Positions 25,476 through 33,625 of a stretch of DNA of 64,000 nucleotides are shown here, one piece after another. The translations under genes and the position numbers were made by a program. The DNA lies in NCBI GenBank assembly GCA_022795735.1, contig JAAWHG010000004.1:53856-117855 (forward strand), read 5' to 3'. Below the pieces are notes generated by a model. The model searched no databases and was not told the DNA's origin. It saw only the letters and a program-made list of their open reading frames with translations. Origin of the DNA: Oscillospiraceae bacterium (lineage in GTDB: Bacteria; Bacillota; Clostridia; Oscillospirales; Oscillospiraceae). Position 1 is the first letter of the stretch. Each line of letters starts with the position of its first letter.

Positions 25476-26363
25476 TTAGTCATCCTCCTTGGAGAGCAGT
25501 TTCAGGTAAAACAGACCGACAATGAACAGACACGCGAACAGCACCATGGCAATGGCCGAGCCTTCGGAGAACTTGTACTGAGTGAAGGAACGGACATAGG
25601 AATAGGTGCCCAGCACGTCGGTGGCGTTGACCGGTCCGCCGGCGGTCATGATATACATCAAATCGAAAGCGCGGAAGGTGTAGATGAAGCCGAGCATTAG
25701 CACGGCCATGATGGAGCTCTTCATCAGCGGCAGCGTGATATAGCGGAATTTCTGAGACCAGGACGCGCCGTCAATGGTCGCCGCCTCATAGATGTCGTTG
25801 GAGATGCCGGTCAGGCCGGACATCAGCAGCAGCATGTTAAAGGGAATACCCACCCAGCAGTTCATCACAATGATGGCGATCATGGCCGTTGTACCGTTCA
25901 CCAGCCATTCCGGGCCGGCGATGCCGACTTTGAGGAGCAGATCGTTGATAAGCCCCGCGTTGGAAAAGATGTTCTTGCCCAGCAGGCCGGTGACCGACAT
26001 CGGCATCATATAGCTGACGAGCAGCATCCCGCGAACCGGTCCGGCGAGTTTGAATTTCTGATTGAAGAACAGCGCCAGCGCAAAGCCGATGGTGAACTGG
26101 AAGACCAGACAGGCGATGGTAAAGACGAAGGTATTTCGCAAAACCAACCGGAAGGTGGGATCGGCAAAGAGATTTTTATAGTTGGTCAGGCCGACAAAGA
26201 TGTCGCCTCCCTTGGTCAGGTTTTTGACGTCCACGTTGCGGAAGCTCAAATACAGGTTGTAGACCAGCGGGTAGCCCAGCACGATGAGCATATAGATAAA
26301 GGCGGGCAGGATGAAGCAGTAGGCTTCGCGCCCGGTGCGGGCTTGTTTCAGCGTTTTTCCCAT
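25476..26363 (-). CDS. Carbohydrate ABC transporter permease (MalF/MsmF type)
   Basis: A 295-residue permease with six transmembrane segments. YCFILPAFIYMLIVLGYPLVYN (split here as YCFILPAFIYM and IVLGYPLVYN) marks TM1, and the EAA loop reads YEAATIDGASWSQKFRYI (about residues 187-204). It forms a heterodimer with the permease encoded one base downstream. ATG 26363 has a GAGG site. An 87-base gap with a hairpin (26403-26435) separates it from the binding-protein gene. Confidence 0.93.
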   Translation of the reverse strand: MGKTLKQARTGREAYCFILPAFIYMLIVLGYPLVYNLYLSFRNVDVKNLTKGGDIFVGLTNYKNLFADPTFRLVLRNTFVFTIACLVFQFTIGFALALFFNQKFKLAGPVRGMLLVSYMMPMSVTGLLGKNIFSNAGLINDLLLKVGIAGPEWLVNGTTAMIAIIVMNCWVGIPFNMLLLMSGLTGISNDIYEAATIDGASWSQKFRYITLPLMKSSIMAVLMLGFIYTFRAFDLMYIMTAGGPVNATDVLGTYSYVRSFTQYKFSEGSAIAMVLFACLFIVGLFYLKLLSKEDD

Positions 26364-26402
26364 AATTTCGCCTCATTTCTCTGAATAATCTCATAGAGAA
26401 CT

Positions 26403-26435
26403 TTCCCGCCAGAGGCATAGCGCCGCTGGCGGGAA
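26403..26435 (-). promoter_or_regulatory. Intra-operon hairpin between binding protein and permease
   Basis: TTCCCGCCAG (26403-26412) and CTGGCGGGAA (26426-26435) form a perfect 10-bp stem with a 13-base loop, without a long T run. Such a hairpin can leave more binding-protein mRNA than permease mRNA. Confidence 0.6.
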
Positions 26436-26450
26436 GCGCTGTCCAAGTCC

Positions 26451-27806
26451 TTACGGCAGCGGTGTCACGTCGGTGATGGGTTTAATGGTGGCCATCGCGG
26501 TCTCAAGGGCGGCCGCGGGGTCGGCACCGTTGACAAAGACCGACTGGGTGGCGGTGTAAATCGCCTCGGAAATGGTCGGCCACTCAGCGTGCGGGCCGCG
26601 GGCGTCAGCGTAGTTCATCTCTTCGGTGAAGACGGCGAAGCCCTTCTGCTCGTAGTCGTAGTTGGAGACCGAGTCGGAGCGGGTCGGAATCTTGCCGGCC
26701 ACGACGCCCCACTCGCCTTCCTTCTCCTTGGAGCACAGCCACTGGAGGAACTCGATGCAGGCCTCGCGCGCGTTCGCGCCGGTGCATACGCCGAAGTTCT
26801 CGCCGCCGATGGTGGAGCTGGAGGTTCCCTCGTCGCCGGTGGGCAGCAGGCAGAAGTCGTAGTTGAAGCTCACGCCGGCGTCTTGAATCATGGCCAGATG
26901 CCAGGTGCCGATCTCACACATTACGGCCTTGCCGGCGCACCACTGGTTAAAGGCGTCGGACTGGGTCCAGTTGATGCACTCCTTGCTCATCGCGCCGTTG
27001 TTTATCATGTCGGCAAGGGCAGTCAGACCCTTGACGGCGGAGGGAGCGGTCAGGTCATCGACGTTGACTTCCTGGCCGTCCTGTGTGCCGCGCAGCCAAG
27101 GCAGGATTTGGAAGGTGCCTTCCTCGGTGGAGACGCAGCACATCGCCATGCCGTAGGTGGAGGTGGCGGGGTCGTTGCAGGCAAGCGCCATTTCCTGAAG
27201 CTCCGCCAAACTGGTGGGCATGTGGTCGTATCCGGCGGCCTTGAGAGCGTCCATGTTACAGGCCAGGGCCAGGCAGTTGGAGTTTTGCGGCAGGCCGTAG
27301 ATTCTGCCCTCGGAGTCCATGCAGGAGCTCAGCGGGCCGGGGTAGAAGTTATCCAGCTCACCCCAGGCGTTCAGTTCGTCGGTGATATCGTCGAATACGC
27401 CCAGAGAGATATAGGAGGCCATATCGGGGGAGTCCACCATGCCGATGTCAGGCAGTTCGCCGGAGAGCGCGCCTATGGTGTACTGATTCATCAACTCGTC
27501 GCGGGAGACGTAAGTGCAGTTGATGTGGATGTCGCTCTGTAAAGTGTTGTATTCGTCAATCCAGTCAATAATAGCCTGCTTATCGTTGGAAGAGTCGAAA
27601 TAGTGCCACAGGTCGATTTCTACCGCGCCGGCGGCGGGTTCGGTTGTGGGAGCGTCGGCGGCAGGGTCGGTTGCCGGCGTGGTGGGCGTGTCGGCGGCGG
27701 GTGTGGATGGGTCAGCCGCAGGCGTGGTGGGTTCCGTCTTGGCGGCGCAGGCCGCGAGGGACAGGAGCATGGTCAGGGCCAACAGTAGGGACAATGCTTT
27801 TTTCAT
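26451..27806 (-). CDS. Sugar ABC transporter substrate-binding lipoprotein
   Basis: A 451-residue family 1 extracellular solute-binding protein. Residues 1-20 are a lipoprotein signal (MLLSLAAC, lipid on Cys20); residues about 21-62 are a Thr/Pro/Ala linker; the binding domain starts VEIDLWHYFDSSNDKQ. Later segments ELPDIGMVDSPDMASY, YGLPQNSNCLALACNM and GGENFGVCTG are typical of oligosaccharide binders. ATG 27806 has AGGAGG upstream; a longer reading from 27863 lacks one. It is the first gene of the transport/hydrolase operon, following the promoter at 27900-27928. The likely ligand is a plant-derived oligosaccharide, inferred from the GH31/GH127 genes. Confidence 0.92.
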   Translation of the reverse strand: MKKALSLLLALTMLLSLAACAAKTEPTTPAADPSTPAADTPTTPATDPAADAPTTEPAAGAVEIDLWHYFDSSNDKQAIIDWIDEYNTLQSDIHINCTYVSRDELMNQYTIGALSGELPDIGMVDSPDMASYISLGVFDDITDELNAWGELDNFYPGPLSSCMDSEGRIYGLPQNSNCLALACNMDALKAAGYDHMPTSLAELQEMALACNDPATSTYGMAMCCVSTEEGTFQILPWLRGTQDGQEVNVDDLTAPSAVKGLTALADMINNGAMSKECINWTQSDAFNQWCAGKAVMCEIGTWHLAMIQDAGVSFNYDFCLLPTGDEGTSSSTIGGENFGVCTGANAREACIEFLQWLCSKEKEGEWGVVAGKIPTRSDSVSNYDYEQKGFAVFTEEMNYADARGPHAEWPTISEAIYTATQSVFVNGADPAAALETAMATIKPITDVTPLP

Positions 27807-27840
27807 CTTGGTTCCTCCTTCAAAAAGTGGAATGTTATGC

Positions 27841-27875
27841 CAAGCTATATTTGCCTTTTGCACAAATACAGCTTG
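27841..27875 (-). promoter_or_regulatory. 13-bp dyad in the leader of the sugar operon
   Basis: CAAGCTATATTTG (27841-27853) and CAAATACAGCTTG (27863-27875) are inverted with one mismatch. The site lies between the promoter and the ribosome binding site, so it may be an operator for the regulator or a 5' mRNA-stabilising hairpin. Confidence 0.5.
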
Positions 27876-27899
27876 CTATCCTTGCGGGATATTGTCTAT

Positions 27900-27928
27900 A
27901 TTTTAACATTTTTTGAAAAGATGCACAA
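27900..27928 (-). promoter_or_regulatory. Promoter for the sugar transport and hydrolase operon
   Basis: On the minus strand TTGTGC (27923-27928), 17 bases, TAAAAT (27900-27905). The -35 is weak, as expected for a promoter needing an AraC-type activator such as the adjacent YesN-like protein. Confidence 0.6.
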
Positions 27929-27990
27929 CTTAAAGATTTAAGATAGCTCACAATTTGGTAGGGCAAAAAAATAAGATAATGAGGAAATAT

Positions 27991-28743
27991 TTAAGATTTA
28001 TCCTGCTCGCGCAGATATTCTGACGGGGTTTTTCCGGTGAATTCCCGAAAGACGCGGTTGAAATACTTCGGATCAGAAAAACCGACGGCATATGGGACGC
28101 TTTTTCGGTCTACATCCTTTCGCCGGTAGAGCAGCAGCGCCTGCCGGATGCGGTAGCGGCGCAGGAAATAGGAAAAGGGCTCCCCTACATGGATGGAGAA
28201 CAGGTAGCTGAAATACTCCGGACTGATGCCCAACTGCTGAGCCAGCCCCTTTTGGCTGATTTTACCGCCGTAGCCGGACTGGATGGCGTCGAGGGCGCGC
28301 AGAACCAGCGGGTGGGCATCGGGGTACTGCTTGCGGAGACTGTCCGGTTCGGCGGCTGGATAGACCCGCCGTCCATCCAGTCTGGCCTGGATGCGGCTGA
28401 GCGCGGTCTCCATATCGCTGCGGGTCAACGGTTTGAGCAGATAGTCCGCCACATCCAGTGAGATGCACTGCTGCGCCATCTTGAAGTCGGCGTAAGCGCT
28501 GACGACGACAAATTCCGTCCGGAACCCCCGGGCGCGCACGGCGCGAATCAGTTCGACGCCATTCATATAGGGCATTTTGATGTCGGTGAATACCACATCC
28601 GGCTCCAACTGCACGATCAGCTCCAGTCCCGTCTCCCCATTGGAGGCTCGGGCCACGACCTCGTATTCCTCAGAGAGCATACCGATCAGACGGATAATGC
28701 CCTCTCTGGCGCGCTGTTCGTTTTCCACCACGATGATCTTCAT
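27991..28743 (-). CDS. YesN-like response regulator with AraC DNA-binding domain
   Basis: A 250-residue response regulator. Residues 1-120 are the receiver: phosphoacceptor Asp54 in VVFTDIKMPYMNG, Thr/Ser switch in VVSAYADF, Lys in YLLKPL. The usual Asp-Asp acidic pair near the start is replaced by Glu-Asn-Glu (VVENEQ). Residues about 145-250 are the AraC-type double helix-turn-helix (GISPEYFSYLFSIHVGE, then VGFSDPKYFNRVFREFTG). It lacks the long middle domain of many YesN proteins. Its ATG overlaps the sensor kinase stop (ATGA). It probably activates the adjacent sugar operon. Confidence 0.9.
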   Translation of the reverse strand: MKIIVVENEQRAREGIIRLIGMLSEEYEVVARASNGETGLELIVQLEPDVVFTDIKMPYMNGVELIRAVRARGFRTEFVVVSAYADFKMAQQCISLDVADYLLKPLTRSDMETALSRIQARLDGRRVYPAAEPDSLRKQYPDAHPLVLRALDAIQSGYGGKISQKGLAQQLGISPEYFSYLFSIHVGEPFSYFLRRYRIRQALLLYRRKDVDRKSVPYAVGFSDPKYFNRVFREFTGKTPSEYLREQDKS

Positions 28744-30596
28744 ACCTCGTCCTCCAATGTGCTGCCCGCGTCCATAAATTCCGGCGGGATGGGAAGCAGG
28801 AAGGAAAACTGGGTCCCGCGTCCTGGTGCGGTCTCCAGGCTGACGGAAAGGCCCTCGCCGTAATACATCCGAAGCCGGGCGATGGCGTTGCGGATGCCAA
28901 TGCCCGCCCGTTCGGCGTCCTTGAGCGCCAGGGCGTGGGTCTCGTTCAGTATCGACCGTATGGAACCGGCTTCCGCCGGCGCCATGCCCCGTCCATTGTC
29001 TTGAATCTCAATCAGCAGGCGGCCGCCCATAGAACGGCCCACGATGGAAATCCGTCCGCCCTGTTCCCAGCCTTCAAAGCCGTGAAGGATGGAATTTTCG
29101 ACAAAGGGCTGTAGGAAGAGCTTGCAGCAGGGCCATTCCCCATATTCCTCCTGAAAGTGAATCTCATAGTCAAAGACGTCCATCAGCCGGTACTTCTGGA
29201 GGTAGAGGTACTGGCGTACCCAGTCGAGCTCCATGGCAAGGGTAACCGTCCTGGTCTCCTTGGAAAAGCTGTAAAAAAGAATGTTGGACAGACTCTTGAG
29301 GAGCTCAGAAACCTCTGTATTTCCATTTTCAATGGCGGAGTAATTGATGGCCCCAAGGGTGTTGAAGAGGAAATGCGCGTTGATCTGGGACTCCAGCGCC
29401 TCCCGCTCGGCCTCGTTTTGGCGCTGGACGGATAAGGTTTTCTCCTGAAATTCGCGTTGGGTCTCCCGGCGCTGGCGTTCCAGCGCCGCAACCATTCGGT
29501 TGTACTGTTCGGCGAGCTGCCAGAGCTCATGCTTGCCGCGTACCGCGATCCGGCTGTCGAATGCGCCGCCGCCAATGCGCTCCATGGCGTTCCGGATGGC
29601 CCGCGCAGGCTCAAGAATACGGCGGATGGATAATTGCCACACCAAGACGGTCAGCACCAAAAGTACAAAATAGACCACGCCGGCCTGCGCGTACATTTCG
29701 TTGACGCGCGCCTCAATGCGCCGGGCGTCGAGACCGGTGTGGAGCGTCCAGCCAAAGTAATTCAGCGGCTTTGCATGCAGCTGAAGGAGCGTTTCATCCA
29801 CCTGGCAGCCGCCGCCATTGTGGAATATGAGATTGCCGCGCGCGTCCGTGATATATTCCACGATACTCTCCTGCTGCCCGCTGGCCAAGCCGCTGTTCTG
29901 AACGAGCCGGTCCAGACGGAAGGTAAGAATCACCACCGCATCCGCGTCTCGAATGCGCACCTTGCCGCCCACCAGAGGAAAAGCCAAATGAACCAGGCGC
30001 ATCTCCGGATAGGCGGGATGCCGGTACGCCTGCGGTTCCGCCCGATATACCGTACCGCCGCTGTCGGTATGGCTCATGACGTCCTGGTAGAGCCGTTCCA
30101 TCACGGGAAGCTCCGCCTCGCGCCATGCGGTCCGATAGCCGCTGTCACCCCAATAGCGTCCGTACTCCATCAGGAGACCGTCCTCGGTGAAGACCGTCGC
30201 GGCGGCAAAATACGCGCCGTAATTGGTGACGTCACGCAGCTTGGTCCCCAACGCCAGCCGGTCTTGGACGGTGACGCCATCCCCGGTACAGACCCGTTCC
30301 GCCACTGTCTGGAGATCGGTGTCAGTAGCCGCCACCGCGCCGGCGAGGAGGGCCTCGCGAAAAGAACCGTTGAGATTGGCGGCGGCGGCATCCAGAATCA
30401 TGCGCCCTGTCCGTGTGGTTTCGTCCAGGAGGTACTGATAGTATGCGTTTTTCAAATAGGTCTGAAACATCAGCGCCATCAAAAGAAGAATCAGGATACC
30501 GGAAGAGATCAGGCTGAAGGCGATGTGGGAGGCGGAAAAGCGGCGTACCGCGCGATACCACCGAGCGACAACGGTGTCGGTCAGTTTTTTCATCAT
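28740..30596 (-). CDS. YesM-like sensor histidine kinase
   Basis: A 618-residue membrane sensor. TM1 is about residues 27-48, an extracellular Cache-like domain about 50-295, TM2 about 300-322, then a HAMP linker (EPARAIRNAMERIGGG). The His_kinase domain (phospho-His in INAHFLFNTLGAI, about residue 398) and a HATPase domain (FVENSILHGFEG; ATP lid DNGRGMAP) follow. YesM kinases sense extracellular sugars or binding-protein complexes and signal to YesN. The start is ATG 30596, with GGAGG six bases from it. It forms a two-gene operon with the response regulator, beside the sugar transporter. Confidence 0.92.
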   Translation of the reverse strand: MMKKLTDTVVARWYRAVRRFSASHIAFSLISSGILILLLMALMFQTYLKNAYYQYLLDETTRTGRMILDAAAANLNGSFREALLAGAVAATDTDLQTVAERVCTGDGVTVQDRLALGTKLRDVTNYGAYFAAATVFTEDGLLMEYGRYWGDSGYRTAWREAELPVMERLYQDVMSHTDSGGTVYRAEPQAYRHPAYPEMRLVHLAFPLVGGKVRIRDADAVVILTFRLDRLVQNSGLASGQQESIVEYITDARGNLIFHNGGGCQVDETLLQLHAKPLNYFGWTLHTGLDARRIEARVNEMYAQAGVVYFVLLVLTVLVWQLSIRRILEPARAIRNAMERIGGGAFDSRIAVRGKHELWQLAEQYNRMVAALERQRRETQREFQEKTLSVQRQNEAEREALESQINAHFLFNTLGAINYSAIENGNTEVSELLKSLSNILFYSFSKETRTVTLAMELDWVRQYLYLQKYRLMDVFDYEIHFQEEYGEWPCCKLFLQPFVENSILHGFEGWEQGGRISIVGRSMGGRLLIEIQDNGRGMAPAEAGSIRSILNETHALALKDAERAGIGIRNAIARLRMYYGEGLSVSLETAPGRGTQFSFLLPIPPEFMDAGSTLEDEV

Positions 30597-30684
30597 ACAT
30601 CGCCTCCGCTTTTTTAAACTATATCACGCTCCTTTCCTGTTTTCAACTCCCGTTCGCAATATTGACAAATGGGATTGTACCAAA

Positions 30685-30718
30685 AGGAGGCCGCCCGCGC
30701 TGTTGCGGGCGGCCTCCT
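30685..30718 (-). terminator. Terminator after the O-acetylhomoserine sulfhydrylase gene
   Basis: A perfect 14-bp GC-rich stem (AGGAGGCCGCCCGC with GCGGGCGGCCTCCT, 30685-30698 and 30705-30718) followed on the minus strand by TTTT. It ends the cysK/O-acetylhomoserine sulfhydrylase transcript. Confidence 0.9.
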
Positions 30719-30726
30719 TCGCCGGT

Positions 30727-32007
30727 TCAGACCGCCAAAAAGCCTCTTTCCAAATCGGCGAGAATGTCGTCAATATGCTCGACGCCGACAGAAAGACGAA
30801 TGGTATTTGGCTTAATTCCCTGATCCAGCAGTTCCTTGGAGGAAAGCTGGCTGTGAGTGGTGCTGGCCGGATGGATGACCAAAGACTTGACATCGGCCAC
30901 ATTGGCCAGAAGGGAGAAGATTTCCAGATTGTCGATAAACCGCCAAGCCTCATCCTGCCCGCCCTTGACCTCGAAGGTAAAGATGGACGCGCCTCCATTG
31001 GGAAAGTATTTTTCATACAGCGCGTGGTCGGGATGATCGGGCAGGGAGGGATGATTGACCTGGTCCACCAACGGATGCCTGGTGAGATATTCCACGACCC
31101 TCCGGGTATTTTCCGCGTGCCGGTCCAGACGAAGGGATAAGGTTTCTATGCCCTGAAGCAGCAAAAAGGCATTGAAAGGGGAGATAGCTGCGCCGGTGTC
31201 GCGAAGCAGGACGGCGCGGATATAGGTTACAAAGGCGGCGGGGCCCGCGGCGTCCGCGAAGGAAACGCCGTGATAGCTGGGGTTGGCCTCGGCGATGGGG
31301 GCGTACCGGCCGCTGGCTTTCCAATCGAATTTCCCGGAATCCACGATCACGCCGCCCAAAGTGGTACCGTGGCCGCCCAAAAACTTGGTGGCCGAGTGGA
31401 CGACGATATCGGCGCCATGCTCAATGGGACGGATCAGATAGGGGGTGCCGAAGGTATTGTCAATGACCAGCGGCAAGTCATGCCTGTGGGCAATGGCGGC
31501 GATGGCGTCGATGTCGGGAATGTCTGAATTGGGGTTCCCCAGAGTTTCCAGATAGACGGCCTTGGTGTTGGGCAGGATTGCGGCCTCCAGCTCAGTAAGG
31601 TTGTGGGCGTCTACAAAGGTGGTCCGGACCCCAAACTGAGGAAGGGTGTGGGCGAGCAGATTGAAGGTGCCGCCGTAGATGGTCTTTTGCGCCACAATAT
31701 GGCCGCCGGCCTGGGCCAACGCCTGAATGGTGTAGGTAATAGCTGCCGCGCCAGAGGCCAGGGCCAGAGCGGCGGTGCCCCCCTCCAGGGCGGCGACACG
31801 CTTTTCCAAGACGTCCTGCGTCGAGTTTGTCAGTCGTCCGTAGATGTTGCCGCTGTCGGCGAGTCCAAAGCGGGCGGCGGCGTGGGCGGCGTTGTGGAAG
31901 ACATAGGAGGTGGTCTGATAAATGGGTACGGCCCGCGCGTCAGTGGCGGGATCAGCTTGTTCTTGACCGGCGTGGAGTTGAAGGGTTTCAAATTGATAGC
32001 TTTTCAT
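30727..32007 (-). CDS. O-acetylhomoserine sulfhydrylase (Cys/Met metabolism PLP enzyme)
   Basis: A 426-residue PLP-dependent enzyme of the Cys/Met metabolism family. It starts [22 protein letters not shown] (shown here as [12 protein letters not shown]), with [11 protein letters not shown] next, the length and pattern of O-acetylhomoserine aminocarboxypropyltransferase (MetY). The PLP Lys lies in [18 protein letters not shown] (about residue 210) and the PLP-phosphate contact near [10 protein letters not shown]. The predicted reaction joins O-acetylhomoserine with sulfide to give homocysteine. ATG 32007 has GAGG upstream; it lies 12 bases after cysK and shares its promoter. Confidence 0.92.
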   Translation of the reverse strand: MKSYQFETLQLHAGQEQADPATDARAVPIYQTTSYVFHNAAHAAARFGLADSGNIYGRLTNSTQDVLEKRVAALEGGTAALALASGAAAITYTIQALAQAGGHIVAQKTIYGGTFNLLAHTLPQFGVRTTFVDAHNLTELEAAILPNTKAVYLETLGNPNSDIPDIDAIAAIAHRHDLPLVIDNTFGTPYLIRPIEHGADIVVHSATKFLGGHGTTLGGVIVDSGKFDWKASGRYAPIAEANPSYHGVSFADAAGPAAFVTYIRAVLLRDTGAAISPFNAFLLLQGIETLSLRLDRHAENTRRVVEYLTRHPLVDQVNHPSLPDHPDHALYEKYFPNGGASIFTFEVKGGQDEAWRFIDNLEIFSLLANVADVKSLVIHPASTTHSQLSSKELLDQGIKPNTIRLSVGVEHIDDILADLERGFLAV

Positions 32008-32019
32008 AGCGATATTTCC

Positions 32020-32949
32020 TCATGCAAACAAGGGCGTGGAAAGGTAACGGTCACCGGTGTCGGGAAGCAGGGCAACGATAGTCTTACCTTTATTTTCATC
32101 CCGCCTTGCCAGCTCAATGGCCGCCCAGACAGCCGCGCCGGAGGAGATGCCCACCAATATACCCTCAAGGCGGCCCACTTCCCGGCCCGCTGCAAATGCG
32201 TCGTCGTTTTCCACCGTAATAATTTTATCATAAATGTGCGTATCCAGCACCTCCGGCACAAAGCCCGCGCCAATGCCCTGGATTTTATGAGAACCGGCTG
32301 TTCCTTTGCTCAGGACCGGAGAGGAGGCGGGTTCCACGGCAACGATTTTTACCTCCGGCTTCCGCTCCTTCAATAAAGCGCCCACGCCGGTGATCGTACC
32401 CCCGGTCCCCACGCCGGCCACGAAGATATCGACCTCGCCGCCAGTATCTTCCCAAATCTCAAGGCCGGTAGTGGCCTTGTGAATGGCCGGGTTCGCGGGG
32501 TTCACAAATTGGCCGGGGATAAACGCGCCGGGGAGTTCTTGGGCCAACTCATTTGCTTTGGCGATTGCGCCCGCCATACCCTTTGCCCCCTCGGTGAGGA
32601 CCAATTCTGCGCCGTAAGCCTTCATAAGCTGCCGCCGTTCGACGCTCATGGTCTCGGGCATAACGATGATAATGCGGTAGCCCCGCGCTGCGGCGACGGA
32701 GGCCAGACCAATCCCGGTGTTGCCGGAGGTTGGTTCGATGATGACAGAATGTTCGTTTAAAAGCCCTTTTTGCTCAGCGTCGTCGATCATTGCCTTGGCG
32801 ACCCGGTCCTTGACCGACCCGGCGGGATTAAAATATTCCAGCTTGGCCAGGATTTTGGCCGCCAGCTTGTGTTCCCGCTCCATACCGGTCAGTTCCAGGA
32901 GAGGAGTCTTGCCGATCAACTGGTCGGCGGACGTATAGATGTTAGCCAT
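32020..32949 (-). CDS. cysK: Cysteine synthase A (O-acetylserine sulfhydrylase)
   Basis: A 309-residue PLP enzyme that makes cysteine from O-acetylserine and sulfide. PLP Lys lies in [16 protein letters not shown] (about residue 45); substrate loop [11 protein letters not shown] (about 72-82); PLP-phosphate loop [14 protein letters not shown] (about 177-190); Ser in [11 protein letters not shown] near 265. ATG 32949 has GGAGG nearby. A consensus promoter lies upstream in the 150-base region shared with the divergent Rrf2 gene, which suggests control by that regulator in the manner of CymR. Confidence 0.96.
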   Translation of the reverse strand: MANIYTSADQLIGKTPLLELTGMEREHKLAAKILAKLEYFNPAGSVKDRVAKAMIDDAEQKGLLNEHSVIIEPTSGNTGIGLASVAAARGYRIIIVMPETMSVERRQLMKAYGAELVLTEGAKGMAGAIAKANELAQELPGAFIPGQFVNPANPAIHKATTGLEIWEDTGGEVDIFVAGVGTGGTITGVGALLKERKPEVKIVAVEPASSPVLSKGTAGSHKIQGIGAGFVPEVLDTHIYDKIITVENDDAFAAGREVGRLEGILVGISSGAAVWAAIELARRDENKGKTIVALLPDTGDRYLSTPLFA

Positions 32950-32997
32950 GGTAAGACCTCCAATTATAAATCATATTAACTTGGTTGGTTTATTGGG

Positions 32998-33026
32998 ATT
33001 ATAATCCTCCTGACCGGAAATGTCAA
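32998..33026 (-). promoter_or_regulatory. Promoter for cysK and the O-acetylhomoserine sulfhydrylase gene
   Basis: On the minus strand TTGACA (33021-33026), 17 bases, TATAAT (32998-33003): a full consensus promoter, which usually implies that a repressor limits it. Confidence 0.88.
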
Positions 33027-33047
33027 TTGAAACTTTGCACAGAGCGA

Positions 33048-33076
33048 TTGAAATCCTACTAACCACATTGTATAAT
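33048..33076 (+). promoter_or_regulatory. Promoter for the Rrf2 regulator
   Basis: TTGAAA (33048-33053), 17 bases, TATAAT (33071-33076). The spacer contains CCTACTAA (33055-33062), a motif that recurs near iscS. Confidence 0.82.
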
Positions 33077-33099
33077 AGGTAGAAAAAGGAGGGAGCGGC

Positions 33100-33531
33100 A
33101 TGATCGTATCGACAAAAGGGCGGTATGCCCTGCGTGTTATGATTGACCTGGCGGAGCACCAGATGGATGGCTATATCCCGCTGAAAGAGATTGCGGAGCG
33201 TCAGGACATTTCGGAAAAATACTTGGAGGCGATCATTAAGACGCTGGTACGGGCCAAGCTTCTCCTCGGATTGCGGGGAAAGGGCGGGGGATACCAACTG
33301 TCGAGAGAGCCGGAGCAGTATACAGCCGGTGAGATCGTCCGTGTGGCCGAAGGAGGTCTGGCCTCAGTGGCATGTTTGATGTCCGACGCGGAGATTTGCA
33401 GCAGAGCAGCGAATTGCAAGACATTGCCCATGTGGAAAAAGCTGGACCGCCTGGTCAATGATTTTCTGGATAGCTATACGCTCGCCAGTCTAATGAATGT
33501 AAAACAGACCGGAGATGACTACGTGATATAA
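33100..33531 (+). CDS. Rrf2 family transcriptional regulator (IscR/CymR-like)
   Basis: A 143-residue winged-helix regulator. MIVSTKGRYALRVMIDLAEH is the family start and ISEKYLEAIIKTLVRAKLL is the recognition region (about residues 30-48). Three cysteines near residues 92-106 (CLMSDAEICSRAANC, spacing C-x7-C-x5-C) are placed like the cluster ligands of IscR, so an iron-sulfur cluster is likely. It is divergent from cysK and directly upstream of iscS-iscU, so it probably controls sulfur and cluster assembly genes. ATG 33100 has AAAGGAGGG upstream. Confidence 0.92.
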   Translation: MIVSTKGRYALRVMIDLAEHQMDGYIPLKEIAERQDISEKYLEAIIKTLVRAKLLLGLRGKGGGYQLSREPEQYTAGEIVRVAEGGLASVACLMSDAEICSRAANCKTLPMWKKLDRLVNDFLDSYTLASLMNVKQTGDDYVI

Positions 33532-33532
33532 T

Positions 33533-33586
33533 TTCCTAGTAATTTAATAGGAAGGGCTTGACACAGGGAAAAATAGGGCCTATAAT
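33533..33586 (+). promoter_or_regulatory. iscS promoter with upstream dyad
   Basis: TTGACA (33558-33563), 17 bases, TATAAT (33581-33586). Immediately upstream TTCCTA (33533-33538) and TAGGAA (33548-33553) form a dyad, and ACTAGGGAA recurs near 33601-33609. These resemble the CCTACTAA motif in the Rrf2 promoter and may be its binding sites. Confidence 0.75.
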
Positions 33587-33625
33587 AAACATATAAAAAT
33601 ACTAGGGAAATGGAGGATCCCAATC

